64,000 bases of DNA. Origin: Candidatus Methylacidiphilales bacterium. GTDB lineage: Bacteria > Pseudomonadota > Gammaproteobacteria > JASGCS01. Both the position numbers and the translations under genes were made by a program. Of the stretch, positions 53,522 through 64,000 are shown piece by piece. The notes under the pieces were generated by a model. The model was not told the origin of the DNA. It searched no databases and saw only the letters and a list, made by a program, of their open reading frames with translations. Where the stretch lies: contig JASGCS010000006.1 in NCBI GenBank assembly GCA_030054035.1, positions 1 through 64,000 on the forward strand, written 5' to 3'. The stretch's first letter is position 1. Each line of letters begins with the position of its first letter.

Positions 53522-54541
53522 TCAAAAGAGGGATCTGGGGAGGAATGCGGGTGCATTTTTTAATCTTTTCTTTTTTGTTTCCGAATTTAGTGCCACTTGA
53601 AAACTGTCCCGCCACATTACTTCTTTGTTCTTCCTTGCTTCTCGTTTTAACTTAATCTTTGTAAAATCAATATCTTTCGGATTTTCAGGAATTTCAAAGT
53701 GTTTTGATAATGAATCCCAATCTTTATCTCTCAAGGTTCTTATTTCATCGAGATAGAAACTAACCCAAACCTTATCAATTTTAGAATCAGCTTTCACTTT
53801 TTCCAAATTAGCTTCGCTAATCTGAGTGTATTTTTTGTCTAAATCAAAACCAATATAATTTCTACCTAGTTTTTTTGCAGCTATTGCTGTTGTGCCAGTT
53901 CCGCTGAATGGGTCCAAAACAATATCGCCTTCATCGGTAGTCATTAAAATTAGTCTTTCAAGTAAATGAACCGGAAGCTGGCAAGGGTGTGCGTCTCTAT
54001 ACTTGTTATGTTTAATTCTGTGAATATCAAACCAAACATCTGAAACCAAAGGACCAAACGGATGAAGTCCTGCCTTTTTCCCACCATAATCCTTTTTTAA
54101 ATATGCGGACTTCCTCTCTCTTTCGTGAGGCATTCTGATTTCGTTAATCTTTGTTTGCTTGGGCTCTTTTACATAGAACAAAATTCCATAATGACCTGGT
54201 TGCAAGCTTTTTCCCATTGGTGAAGTAGGGGCATTCCAAGCAATCCAGTGTTTAAAATTCGCGTGCTCGTTTAATAACTTCACATAAAAAGTTAGCCATT
54301 TTGGTATATTGTGAACAAAAATTGATCCGGTGGGTTTTGTAACCCTTACCATCTCACTAATCCACTTATCGCACCAATCAATATATTCTTTAAACTCTAG
54401 ACTATCTTTATACCCGTTATATTTTTTCTTTAGATTGAATGGCGGGTCAGCAAATGTCATGTCCACAGAGTTACCCGGAATATCTTTTAATAATTTTAGA
54501 CAATCACCCTGTATTATTTTATTTAAGTATTTATTTGACAT
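53522..54541 (-). CDS. Type II DNA methyltransferase (beta-class)
   Basis: 339 residues. Catalytic motif ADPPFN (31-36) precedes the AdoMet motif DPFSGTGTTAIAAKKLGR (about 213-230), the beta-class order. DPPF suggests adenine-N6 (or cytosine-N4) methylation. The C-terminal 100 residues are Lys-rich with no known motif. It protects the site cut by the endonuclease encoded just upstream, 11 bases away. The host context (parB duplicate, debris) indicates an acquired cassette. Confidence 0.88.
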   Translation of the reverse strand: MSNKYLNKIIQGDCLKLLKDIPGNSVDMTFADPPFNLKKKYNGYKDSLEFKEYIDWCDKWISEMVRVTKPTGSIFVHNIPKWLTFYVKLLNEHANFKHWIAWNAPTSPMGKSLQPGHYGILFYVKEPKQTKINEIRMPHERERKSAYLKKDYGGKKAGLHPFGPLVSDVWFDIHRIKHNKYRDAHPCQLPVHLLERLILMTTDEGDIVLDPFSGTGTTAIAAKKLGRNYIGFDLDKKYTQISEANLEKVKADSKIDKVWVSFYLDEIRTLRDKDWDSLSKHFEIPENPKDIDFTKIKLKREARKNKEVMWRDSFQVALNSETKKKRLKNAPAFLPRSLF

Positions 54542-54552
54542 TCGGCCTATAA

Positions 54553-55533
54553 TTAAAGAAATATTTTAATAAGTAATTTTTCGAATCTTCTCAATTCATC
54601 TTTATGAAAAGTAAAAACATCATCATAAGCTGATACCATTCTTTTTAGATCTCCTTTTCTAACATACCAGCCGACACCATCAACGAAGCCAATAAATCTA
54701 GCTTTTGGATAGTGCGACTTAATAAGTTTTTCTATGGATATTTCCGTTTTTGATTTGTCCCCTTGTCCGGAACTTGTTGTTGCTAGAAACGAACTTTCTA
54801 CGATAATTAGCGGTTTTCTCTGGTTGGGGACAATAAAATCCATTGTTCTTTTATTATCTGGTGCACTATTTTTTAACTTGCTTAAATCGCCTTTCTCGAA
54901 TGGAATGTCAAGGTTAATAAGTATTTTCTCTATTAATAATTCTGGGTTGTTTTCTCTCATACCAGAGTAACTTCCTTTTTCCTTATATCTAATTAAGGTA
55001 TCAATCATTTCAGGCAATTCAAATTTTAATTTTGAAATGCTTAATTTTTTCAATTCAAACAAAGGAACTGTTTTTGTTAGAAATGGAATGCTTGAACCTT
55101 CAAAAAAAATATTGATTATTCCTTTTCTAAAATATTTATTTTCTTTTATAAGTTTCGTAATCTTTTCATCTGACCATTCTGTTAAATTATCAATATCATC
55201 ATTTTGAAACCATTTATCTTTGTAAACTAATTTACTCAATTCTGGATCATTAACAACACGAATAATAGTTGTCAATCTTTTTAATGTTTCATTTGAAAAA
55301 CCTGTGAGTGCGAGTAACGCCCTCAACCCATTTTCTTTATCAATTAACAAAGCTTCAAAATATTTCTTTTTTAATCCTTTTGTATCAATTTCGTTTTTCA
55401 ACATCAATAATATTTCTTTTAATGAGTTTAGATAGCCTTCATATTTTTGTTCATAATCTTGATTAAAAAAATAAAAAGTATTCTTATTAATTACGGTTTT
55501 AAATTTTAAATTAGTTGTGGGTTTATTTGCCAT
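54553..55533 (-). CDS. Type II restriction endonuclease, DpnII/MboI-like
   Basis: 326 residues, Lys- and Ile-rich. The C-terminal third carries a PD-(D/E)xK-type core: TMDFIVPNQRKPLIIVESS (Asp then Glu, about 230-248), then a polar SGQGDKSKTE and FIGFVDGVGW, the layout of DpnII-family enzymes. The N-terminal two thirds are probably the DNA-recognition domain. First gene of the R-M pair. The recognition site cannot be read from the sequence. DpnII-family membership is tentative; nuclease identity is more secure from its pairing with a methyltransferase. Confidence 0.75.
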   Translation of the reverse strand: MANKPTTNLKFKTVINKNTFYFFNQDYEQKYEGYLNSLKEILLMLKNEIDTKGLKKKYFEALLIDKENGLRALLALTGFSNETLKRLTTIIRVVNDPELSKLVYKDKWFQNDDIDNLTEWSDEKITKLIKENKYFRKGIINIFFEGSSIPFLTKTVPLFELKKLSISKLKFELPEMIDTLIRYKEKGSYSGMRENNPELLIEKILINLDIPFEKGDLSKLKNSAPDNKRTMDFIVPNQRKPLIIVESSFLATTSSGQGDKSKTEISIEKLIKSHYPKARFIGFVDGVGWYVRKGDLKRMVSAYDDVFTFHKDELRRFEKLLIKIFL

Positions 55534-55630
55534 ATTTATTAAATTAAATCATCAATTTGAACATCTAATTATTTCTTTCATAATTCTATAGCATTATAGT
55601 ATATAGAAGACCTTACTCTTAAAACAGTGT

Positions 55631-55802
55631 CAAATCTTCGCTGATGTTTCTAACAAAATACAAAACGCCATCAAAAACGAACCTCAAGCCACAGTCAGCA
55701 TTTCTCACAACAAAAACTTTAAAGGCACTATTTCATTTCACTTCAATAACAACGATTCATTTATACATATAATTCATATACTAGGGTTAATGCGATTATT
55801 TA
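55631..55802 (+). pseudogene. Diverged duplicate of the parB 3' end
   Basis: Bases 55662-55797 align without gaps to parB 53015-53150; a hand count gives 122 identities in 136. The frame still encodes the ParB C-terminus (SISHNKNFKGTISFHFNNND), but the stop position is changed and there is no start. The R-M genes lie between the two copies. It looks like the old gene end displaced when a foreign segment with its own parB end joined, or a duplication followed by drift. Confidence 0.85.
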
Positions 55803-55827
55803 ATTTTATATTATACCTTTGCCTGGA

Positions 55828-55889
55828 TTATGGATCAATAATTGAGTACTTTTGATTAATTATTCTGATTGGTATATTTATGGATCAAT
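55828..55889. repeat. 12-bp direct repeat at a probable deletion scar
   Basis: TTATGGATCAAT occurs at 55828-55839 and 55878-55889. The second copy contains the stop codon of the truncated NTPase gene. Short repeats of this kind often bracket deletions. Confidence 0.4.
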
Positions 55890-56102
55890 GCAAAATAAAA
55901 ATATATTGGGATTAATCCAAACTACAAAGTAGTTGGCTTTATACTTCTCGTTCTTAAAATAATCTTGGACAAATGTTGATTTACCTATTCCAAATCTGCC
56001 CGAGAACAGTATTCTTTTGCGATCTTTAATATACTCATCAAACTCACTTAGTAGCTCATCTTGTGGCACCCAGAGATAGTTTCGGGGACTAGCTTCATGC
56101 AT
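55878..56102 (-). pseudogene. N-terminal fragment of a P-loop NTPase
   Basis: 74 codons. LWVPQDELLSEFDEYIKDRK is followed by Walker A ILFSGRFGIGKSTFVQDYF (about 31-49), after which the frame ends within 25 residues. A real P-loop ATPase needs at least 150 residues beyond this point, so the gene is cut. The pattern suggests a STAND or KAP-like defence/signalling ATPase, but this cannot be confirmed. A TATAAA lies 9 bases before the ATG. Confidence 0.6.
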
Positions 56103-56196
56103 AAAATTAATTTTATAACAAAATACTCTGTTGGTTTTGATTTTCTCTTTGATTATTCTGATTTACGCAATATCAGAAGACGCATTTGGTCTATTC

Positions 56197-56225
56197 TTGA
56201 AAGTTATGGGCGAGTGTGGTATAAT
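56197..56225 (+). promoter_or_regulatory. Sigma-70 promoter of gyrB
   Basis: -35 TTGAAA (56197-56202), 17-base spacer, and a perfect -10 TATAAT (56220-56225). It points into the gyrB leader. The predicted start near 56232 leaves a leader of about 90 bases. Confidence 0.8.
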
Positions 56226-56229
56226 AGGG

Positions 56230-58738
<2,509 letters not shown>

Positions 58739-58742
58739 TTCT

Positions 58743-59366
58743 CTATGTCAGTAAGTTGGCCTCAGTGAGACTAACCACAGAAGGTCTTTTCGCAATTTGC
58801 TCGCTAAATGACGCGCAATGCTTGAAGGGAGTAAAGTCAACATTTGCATAGGACGCCCAACCTAAAAGCACATAAAAATAGATATCCGCAACGGTAAACT
58901 CGTCACCAAAAAGATACTGGTGTTTTGCTAGATGATCTTCAAATACCTGTATCTTAGGAAATAAATATTTTTCAAACACTGGCTTTGCCCGTTTAGTTAA
59001 GTCTTCATCTTTGCCCACTCGAGGAATGATAAAAAAAGGAGAGAAGGATTTATGAATTTCGGTAGATAGTATATTTAAAAGTGCCATAAAACGATACCGC
59101 TCTATAGTTCCCAATTTTGGTATCAAGGACTGTTTCTGATCTGCAAGATACTGAATTATAACAGCAACTTCGGTCAGATAACTTTCATCATCAAGTTTTA
59201 GGATTGGGACATACCCACCAGGATTATGATCAATAATAGAAGTCCCGTCTTGGAATTTTCTTGTTTTATTGTCGTATCGCTGAACTTCGTAAGGCATTGC
59301 TAATTCTTGTAACACGATAAGTGGCACATTTGAGCAAGTGCCATTGCTGTGATACAATTTAATCAT
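58743..59366 (-). CDS. Glutathione S-transferase family protein
   Basis: 207 residues. The thioredoxin-like N-terminal domain has the active-site region HSNGTCSN (Cys11, as in beta-class enzymes), NPGGYVPIL with the cis-Pro, and DESYLTEVAVIIQYLA for glutathione binding. An all-helical C-terminal domain has LFGDEFTVADIYFYVLL. Probable cytosolic detoxification or redox role; substrate unknown. Shine-Dalgarno AAGGAG upstream. Convergent with gyrB, 4 bases apart. Confidence 0.9.
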   Translation of the reverse strand: MIKLYHSNGTCSNVPLIVLQELAMPYEVQRYDNKTRKFQDGTSIIDHNPGGYVPILKLDDESYLTEVAVIIQYLADQKQSLIPKLGTIERYRFMALLNILSTEIHKSFSPFFIIPRVGKDEDLTKRAKPVFEKYLFPKIQVFEDHLAKHQYLFGDEFTVADIYFYVLLGWASYANVDFTPFKHCASFSEQIAKRPSVVSLTEANLLT

Positions 59367-59383
59367 TTGAATTTTCTCCTTTA

Positions 59384-60490
59384 TTATTTAGTTGCTTTCA
59401 GCTCTGTCCATAATTGAGTTTGCTTTCTGCTATATTCTTGTGAATTAACTCTGCTAGGGACTAGTTTTTCTTTAATGGCGTCTTCGGGATACACTGCCGG
59501 GTCATCTATAATTTCTTTTTCAATAAACTCTTTTGAATTTATATTACTATTTGCATAATAGGTATGATTAGTAATTCTAGCTGTTACTTCTGGAGTTAAA
59601 AAATAATTTAGAAATTCATGTGCTTCGGCAACATTCTTGGAGTCAGCAGGTATCACAAGGGTATCCATCCACAAAACCGCTCCTTCTTTTGGAATACTGT
59701 ATACAATTTCATCATTAAATCCAGATTCTTTCGCGCGATCTCGGGCCTGAATAATATCACCATTGTAGCCAACCACAACACAGATCTCACCATTAGCCAA
59801 ATCATTTAAATATCTTGAAGAGTCAAAATATTTAATGAATGGACGGATCTTCAAGAGAGCAGCTTGAGCCTGCTCTAACTGCTTTAGATCTTCTTTGTAG
59901 GGATCTAGACCTAGTGCGATAATTACATTAGTATAAATATCTTTAGGGTCATCTAGCAAAGCAATACCACATGTGCTTAATTTCTGTGCATTTTTTGGAT
60001 CAATGACTAGTTTCCATGAGTCATAAGGCGCATTAGGGAGCGCTCTTGCTATCTTAGTTTTGTTGTATCCGATTCCACTAGTCCCCCACATATAGTTAAC
60101 TGCATATTGATTTTGCGGATCATACCCTTCTAGTTTTTTATAAATACTTGGATCAACATTGCTAAGATTGGGGATTTTAGATTTATCTATTTTTTGAATA
60201 AGTTTTGCACTAATAAACCGTTCAGCAAAATCAGCAGTGGGGACAACTAAATCGTAACCTGAGCCACCAGCAAGTAATTTGGCTTCAATGACTTCATTAC
60301 TATCGTAATTATCATAGATAACTTTGATGCCAGTTTTAGTTTCAAATTCTGGAATAGATTTCTCGTCTATATAATCATTCCAATTATATATATTGAGTGT
60401 GCGCTCTTTGGTTTTCTCTCCGCAAGAAACTAGTAACATGGCCACACCAACGCTCATCATAGTTATAAAAATTCCACTTGTTCTTCTCAT
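59384..60490 (-). CDS. PotF-like polyamine-binding lipoprotein, no transporter genes beside it
   Basis: 368 residues. Lipoprotein signal with lipobox LVSC (Cys23). The mature protein starts LNIYNWNDYID, the PotD/PotF hallmark. GSGYDLVVPTADF and WMDTLVIPADSKN are further family motifs. Binds putrescine- or spermidine-like amines in relatives. No permease or ATPase lies next to it. The only importer in the window is the PotABCD set of the microcompartment operon, which it might also serve. Confidence 0.88.
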   Translation of the reverse strand: MRRTSGIFITMMSVGVAMLLVSCGEKTKERTLNIYNWNDYIDEKSIPEFETKTGIKVIYDNYDSNEVIEAKLLAGGSGYDLVVPTADFAERFISAKLIQKIDKSKIPNLSNVDPSIYKKLEGYDPQNQYAVNYMWGTSGIGYNKTKIARALPNAPYDSWKLVIDPKNAQKLSTCGIALLDDPKDIYTNVIIALGLDPYKEDLKQLEQAQAALLKIRPFIKYFDSSRYLNDLANGEICVVVGYNGDIIQARDRAKESGFNDEIVYSIPKEGAVLWMDTLVIPADSKNVAEAHEFLNYFLTPEVTARITNHTYYANSNINSKEFIEKEIIDDPAVYPEDAIKEKLVPSRVNSQEYSRKQTQLWTELKATK

Positions 60491-60552
60491 AATCTTGTCT
60501 CCTATATTGGTAATTATATTATATGGTTATTTTTACTACAATATTGCCTTAA

Positions 60553-61398
60553 TTATTGGGCTTTCATTTTTTTTAACTTTTGCATTGCTAAAGGATATTT
60601 TTGATCCGCAGAGTTTTTTAAGTACTGAAATGTGAGCTCTTCATTTTTTCTAGCACCAATACCGTACTGATACATTATCGCTATGTTGTACTGAGCCACA
60701 GGATTATTTCTAATTGCAGACCGTTGCATCCAATAAAATGCCGCCTCTCTATTTTTGCCTTGATCTACACCAAACAATAACAATAGCCAGGCAAGTGGCC
60801 TAGGCAATTTACTTGAATAATTCCTACTATATAAATAGGCTACAATTGGCATGGATTCTTCATCTCCATTTTCTGCCGCTTTGAGAAACCAATTAAACGC
60901 TTGATGAATATCTTTAGCAACACCAAAACCAAAATAATAACATTTTGCCAAAGCAACATACGCTAACACAAATGATTTATCTGAGCTTTTTTTATACCAT
61001 TTGAACGCCTGATCATACTCAGACTTACCAAGTACATTAGACTGACCGTTTTGATACAAAACTCCTAAATTGTACTCAGCTATCGCACTCCCAAGTGTGC
61101 TCGCTCGCTCTAACCACTCTTTTGCTCGCTCATAGTCTTTTGGGACTACTTGCCCATCTAAATACAACACCCCTAATACATTGGCAGCCTTTGCCACATT
61201 GTAGACTAGCCCTAATTCATTTAATAGTTTTACTGAGTTTGGTACATCCTCTTTATTAAAGTACGACACTGCTTGGCCCCATTTTTTTTCAATGATTGCC
61301 GCATCGTACATGCTCATGGCATCGGTATTTAATTCGGCATACGCAACACTCATGAGGGAAAAATACAATGCAAAAACAAAATTAATTCGAGTCTTCAT
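60553..61398 (-). CDS. Sel1-repeat protein, exported
   Basis: 281 residues from the ATG at 61398, which opens a clear signal peptide (MKTRINFVFALYFSLMSVAYA). Earlier in-frame Mets would place polar residues first. Sel1-like repeats include GVLYLDGQVVPKDYERAKEW, AEYNLGVLYQNGQS, and CYYFGFGVAKDIHQAFNW. These repeats form a solenoid for protein-protein contacts. Third of three tandem, overlapping Sel1 genes. Confidence 0.88.
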   Translation of the reverse strand: MKTRINFVFALYFSLMSVAYAELNTDAMSMYDAAIIEKKWGQAVSYFNKEDVPNSVKLLNELGLVYNVAKAANVLGVLYLDGQVVPKDYERAKEWLERASTLGSAIAEYNLGVLYQNGQSNVLGKSEYDQAFKWYKKSSDKSFVLAYVALAKCYYFGFGVAKDIHQAFNWFLKAAENGDEESMPIVAYLYSRNYSSKLPRPLAWLLLLFGVDQGKNREAAFYWMQRSAIRNNPVAQYNIAIMYQYGIGARKNEELTFQYLKNSADQKYPLAMQKLKKMKAQ

Positions 61399-62149
61399 AT
61401 TCCCCATCACACCGCATTGGTACAAATGTATATTGTTCATTAATTTTACTTTTCAATTTTTTCATTTGGGCTTTAACTTTATTTTGCTCTTCGGTATCCA
61501 AATCTTTAGTCCAACTTTCATATGCTAACGATGCTTCTTTCGAGCCGAAATGCATGGCAAGAGCTTGCCATGCAAGCGCCAAGGTACTATTTGTTTCGCC
61601 AAGAAGTGTGGATTGATAGATGGTCGCTAATTGCCATTGAGCGTCTTTGTCTCCTTTATTTGCTGCCTTAGTATACCAATAAATAGCTTTTGGAATATCC
61701 ATTTTAACACCTCTACCTAAATGGTAGTTCCAGGCTAAGCTAAACATTCCATCAGTATCGCCCTGTTCTGCTGATCGGAGTAAATATTGTCTCGCCGTTT
61801 CTCTATTTTTATCTGAGAGATTATTACTTCTCTCAAGTAAAGTACTATAACTGTAAGAAGCTGGGCCATAGCCAGCTTTTGAAGCGAGGAGGTAGTTTTC
61901 AGTTGCCCCGACTAGATCTAATGGCACTACCAATCCATCTTCTAATATAGCGGCATAGCGATAAAATAGCGGGGCGTTTTTTTTATTGGAGTAGAGTAGC
62001 TCATATGCTTTATCAATACTCCCCATTTGGACTAGGCACCAAAAAGTATCCGCGACAAGCTCTTTTTTATTTAGAGTAGAAGCATTGCTATTGTAAATAA
62101 GAATTGAAACCAATAACAATGTCCAAGGTAATGGCGAACATGCTTTCAC
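61382..62149 (-). CDS. Sel1-repeat protein, exported
   Basis: 255 residues with a signal peptide (PLPWTLLLVSILIYNSNAS). Repeats include FSLAWNYHLGRGVKMDIPKA and AQWQLATIYQSTLLGETNST. Starts inside the stop of the upstream Sel1 gene (ATGA-type overlap) and ends 17 bases into the next. A single Cys (WCLVQMG) and a Cys near the end (RCDGEYE) could pair. Function unknown. Confidence 0.86.
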   Translation of the reverse strand: MKACSPLPWTLLLVSILIYNSNASTLNKKELVADTFWCLVQMGSIDKAYELLYSNKKNAPLFYRYAAILEDGLVVPLDLVGATENYLLASKAGYGPASYSYSTLLERSNNLSDKNRETARQYLLRSAEQGDTDGMFSLAWNYHLGRGVKMDIPKAIYWYTKAANKGDKDAQWQLATIYQSTLLGETNSTLALAWQALAMHFGSKEASLAYESWTKDLDTEEQNKVKAQMKKLKSKINEQYTFVPMRCDGEYEDSN

Positions 62150-63204
62150 TGGGTAGAATATTTTTCTAAAGCTTTTTTATTTTTTTCTATTTCAAATCGT
62201 AAATCTGCAATCTTGGTATTTGCTTCTTCCTTTTGTTGCCCATCAAGCCATTTACCGGCACTCTCAAGTTTCTCAGCCGCAATACTTGATCCAAATTCTT
62301 TTGCTAATGTGTAATATTGAAAGGCTAGCTGTAATTGATTCTGAGATTTATCTTCAAACGCTTGATCTGCTTTCCAAGTAAGCGCATAGCTATTACCAAC
62401 ATCTGCGGCATGTGTAAAGTACTCTTGTGCTTTTTCCAGATTTTCTTTAGTGCCAATACCATAAAAATACATCTGCCCAAGTACTTTCCGTGAATCATCA
62501 AAATAGTTACTTGATTTTTCAAAATAAATTCGTGCCACGGAAAGATCTTTTTTCATTCCTATGCCAAATAAGTTTCTATAGGCCAAAATATTTAATACCA
62601 ACGGGTTTTCAGATTTTTTCACTTCCTCGATAAGAGATTGAAGTTTGGGAGGATTAAGTTCCGGCTCATTGGGATTTGTTAATTGTAATGTGGCAAGAGT
62701 TTCTTTTGCCTTTTCGCTATTTTTAGCATAGGCTTTTTTCAACCATACAATTCCAGCAGAGAAATCTCTCTTGGTACCAATCCCAGATACATAATACACT
62801 CCAGTTAAAAACATACCGTCCACAAATCCTCCCTGCGCGGATTTTAGAAATAATTCAAACGCTTTATTGAAGTTTTGCAAAACACCTTTACCTTGGCTAT
62901 ACAAAATACCCGCATTAAATGTCCCTCTAAGATCTCCGATTGAATGTGCACGAATAAATTTAGCGAACGCTGTGTCATAATTTTTATTATTAAACGCTTC
63001 AACTCCAGCATTAAAATTATTGTTCGCTTCTTGTGTTGTTTTTTGATTATCGGCTGGGTTACTATTTGTATTTGAATCCTTTTTCTCTTGCTGCTGGATG
63101 CCAAGCAACCGTTCCGATAGCGATGGCTCGGCATATAGACTTAGACATTGAGTTAGTATTATTAGTGTCGTAAGTGTCTTTATAATGCGAGTATAACAAA
63201 TCAT
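62146..63204 (-). CDS. Sel1-repeat protein, exported, with coiled C-terminus
   Basis: 352 residues. Signal peptide (1-26), a polar Asn/Gln-rich linker, then Sel1 repeats from about residue 60 (FNAGILYSQGKGVLQNFNKA, YYVSGIGTKRDFSAGIVW, MYFYGIGTKENLEKAQEYF). Ends with a charged helix (IADLRFEIEKNKKALEKY). First gene of the three-gene operon. Transcription probably starts at the -10 listed at 63212-63217. Confidence 0.88.
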   Translation of the reverse strand: MICYTRIIKTLTTLIILTQCLSLYAEPSLSERLLGIQQQEKKDSNTNSNPADNQKTTQEANNNFNAGVEAFNNKNYDTAFAKFIRAHSIGDLRGTFNAGILYSQGKGVLQNFNKAFELFLKSAQGGFVDGMFLTGVYYVSGIGTKRDFSAGIVWLKKAYAKNSEKAKETLATLQLTNPNEPELNPPKLQSLIEEVKKSENPLVLNILAYRNLFGIGMKKDLSVARIYFEKSSNYFDDSRKVLGQMYFYGIGTKENLEKAQEYFTHAADVGNSYALTWKADQAFEDKSQNQLQLAFQYYTLAKEFGSSIAAEKLESAGKWLDGQQKEEANTKIADLRFEIEKNKKALEKYSTQ

Positions 63205-63211
63205 ATAAATA

Positions 63212-63217
63212 ATTATA
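63212..63217 (-). promoter_or_regulatory. -10 element close to the first sel1 gene
   Basis: TATAAT on the minus strand, 7 bases before the ATG at 63204: the same spacing as at pyrF/rsmG. A leaderless transcript is likely if this hexamer is used. Confidence 0.45.
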
Positions 63218-63258
63218 TTACACTATCAACTAGAAATTACCATAAAATAACTGTCAAC

Positions 63259-63891
63259 ATGATTTTCTCTATATTCGTAGCTTTTTTGTTGGGAAGTAGA
63301 CATGCTATTGAGTCCGATCACGTAGCCACTGTATGTGGACTAACGGCAATGAAGCAAGGGATAATAAGTAAAACTACCGCCATTAAAACTTTCGCACTTT
63401 GGACATTTGGACATAGTGTCTCAATCTTTCTTGGAGCAATAATTTTAATCTCTTTTTCAGTTACCGTAATACATAAAATTGGGCACTGGTTGAATGCAAT
63501 AGTTGGTATTGCAATGATATTTTTGGGAATAAGAATAATGTATCTTGTAACTACCTATAAAAAAAATTTGTATAGGTCAACTACTTCAAAACAAGATAAC
63601 CATGCCCCTTCATCATTCTCAATGGGTGTTATTCATGGCTTAGCAGGTTCAGGTCCAGTTTTGTTATTATTCCTGAGCAATTCTACTAGCACATCATTTG
63701 CATTCGTACATCTATTTGTGTTTACCCTTGGGGTTTTACTCACCATGTTGGTAGTAGCATTAATTTTTTCATATTTTTACCATGAAGTATCCAGAAAAAA
63801 AGCACAGGTGTTGGTAGCTTTCCAATGTCTCACTGGCATGATAAATTTTATATTGGGGGGCCTTATGTTGGTGCCTGATATAATACTATAA
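63259..63891 (+). CDS. Nickel/cobalt permease-like membrane protein (NicO/UreH type)
   Basis: 210 residues, about six membrane helices. Helix 1 carries SRHAIESDHVA, the HX4DH signature of nickel/cobalt permeases. Later HGLAGSGPVLLLF is the second conserved block. Likely moves Ni2+ or Co2+, direction unknown. A TAAAAT lies 10 bases before the ATG. The stop overlaps the next ATG as TAATG. Confidence 0.8.
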   Translation: MIFSIFVAFLLGSRHAIESDHVATVCGLTAMKQGIISKTTAIKTFALWTFGHSVSIFLGAIILISFSVTVIHKIGHWLNAIVGIAMIFLGIRIMYLVTTYKKNLYRSTTSKQDNHAPSSFSMGVIHGLAGSGPVLLLFLSNSTSTSFAFVHLFVFTLGVLLTMLVVALIFSYFYHEVSRKKAQVLVAFQCLTGMINFILGGLMLVPDIIL

Positions 63892-64000
63892 TGAGATTGC
63901 CCGTCATTACATTAGCAAAAAAACTGTTGTTTGGAATTGCTCTTGGTGTCCTTGTCTTAATTGCTTTTTATGTTTATTATTTTTATAGTGCCTTCAACTT
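63891..64000 (+). CDS. N-terminus of a membrane-anchored protein, cut by window edge
   Basis: 36 codons visible: RLPVITLAKKLLFGIALG then a hydrophobic run ending YVYYFYSAF. This is a signal anchor with basic residues before it. Coupled to the preceding permease gene by a TAATG overlap. Identity unknown. Confidence 0.6.
   Translation, partial: MRLPVITLAKKLLFGIALGVLVLIAFYVYYFYSAFN

Noticed and set aside
53160-56102. Insertion sequence or transposon carrying the type II R-M genes
   Set aside because: No transposase, terminal inverted repeats or target duplication was seen. The parB end duplication suggests a different mechanism.

Overview
The window looks like chromosome from an AT-rich, compact beta- or gammaproteobacterium, probably from a poorly sampled lineage. 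The evidence is a Gram-negative type IV minor-pilin/PilY1 operon, a two-partner-secretion exoprotein, YggX and a DUF484-xerC pair (both essentially beta/gamma-proteobacterial), and a full-length proteobacterial GyrB. I cannot name the genus. Genes are tightly packed, and many ends overlap by 1-17 bases.

Layout. 1-17.8 kb: one fully overlapping minus-strand operon, fimT-pilV-pilW-pilX-pilY1, followed by a giant adhesin that runs off the left edge. The adhesin has a TPS secretion domain and beta-helix sequence, interrupted by about 21 FG-GAP (integrin-propeller-like) repeats. 18-23.8 kb: type III restriction-modification (mod-dinD-res). 23.9-33.1 kb: housekeeping genes, namely a Bcr/CflA-type exporter, a thermonuclease-like protein, hemW, degQ, yggX, recG, ridA, xerC and DUF484. 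33.1-44.0 kb: a 13-gene minus-strand operon for a bacterial microcompartment (BMC). It encodes a class III PLP enzyme, a CoA-acylating aldehyde dehydrogenase, two BMC-T, one BMC-H and one BMC-P shell proteins, an unrecognised 141-residue protein, a complete PotABCD-type importer, an SDR dehydrogenase and an APH-type kinase. The gene content matches the aminoacetone / 1-amino-2-propanol (RMM/AAUM) class of microcompartment. The inferred route is import of an amino alcohol, phosphorylation, phospho-lyase release of an aldehyde, and conversion to acyl-CoA inside the shell. 44.2-50.8 kb: two ABC-2 permeases, three paralogous fucosyltransferase-like proteins with a P-loop-less AAA/DUF4143-like protein between them, and pyrF. 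50.8-53.2 kb: rsmG-parA-parB. 53.2-56.1 kb: a type II R-M insertion bounded by the intact parB 3' end and a diverged copy of that end, plus gene debris. 56.2-64 kb: gyrB with a strong promoter and a leader hairpin, a GST, an orphan PotF-like binding protein, three tandem Sel1-repeat lipoprotein/periplasmic-type genes, a nickel/cobalt-permease-like gene, and the start of a membrane protein.

Two general features stand out. First, several genes (pyrF/rsmG, hemW/degQ, a sel1 gene, fimT) have a TATAAT-like element 6-9 bases before the start codon. In two divergent pairs this is the self-complementary octamer ATTATAAT, which suggests leaderless transcripts from symmetric promoters. Second, potA and recG both have clear family sequence upstream of any ATG, GTG or TTG, which suggests initiation at AUA and AUC. 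No tRNA, rRNA, CRISPR array or insertion sequence was recognised.
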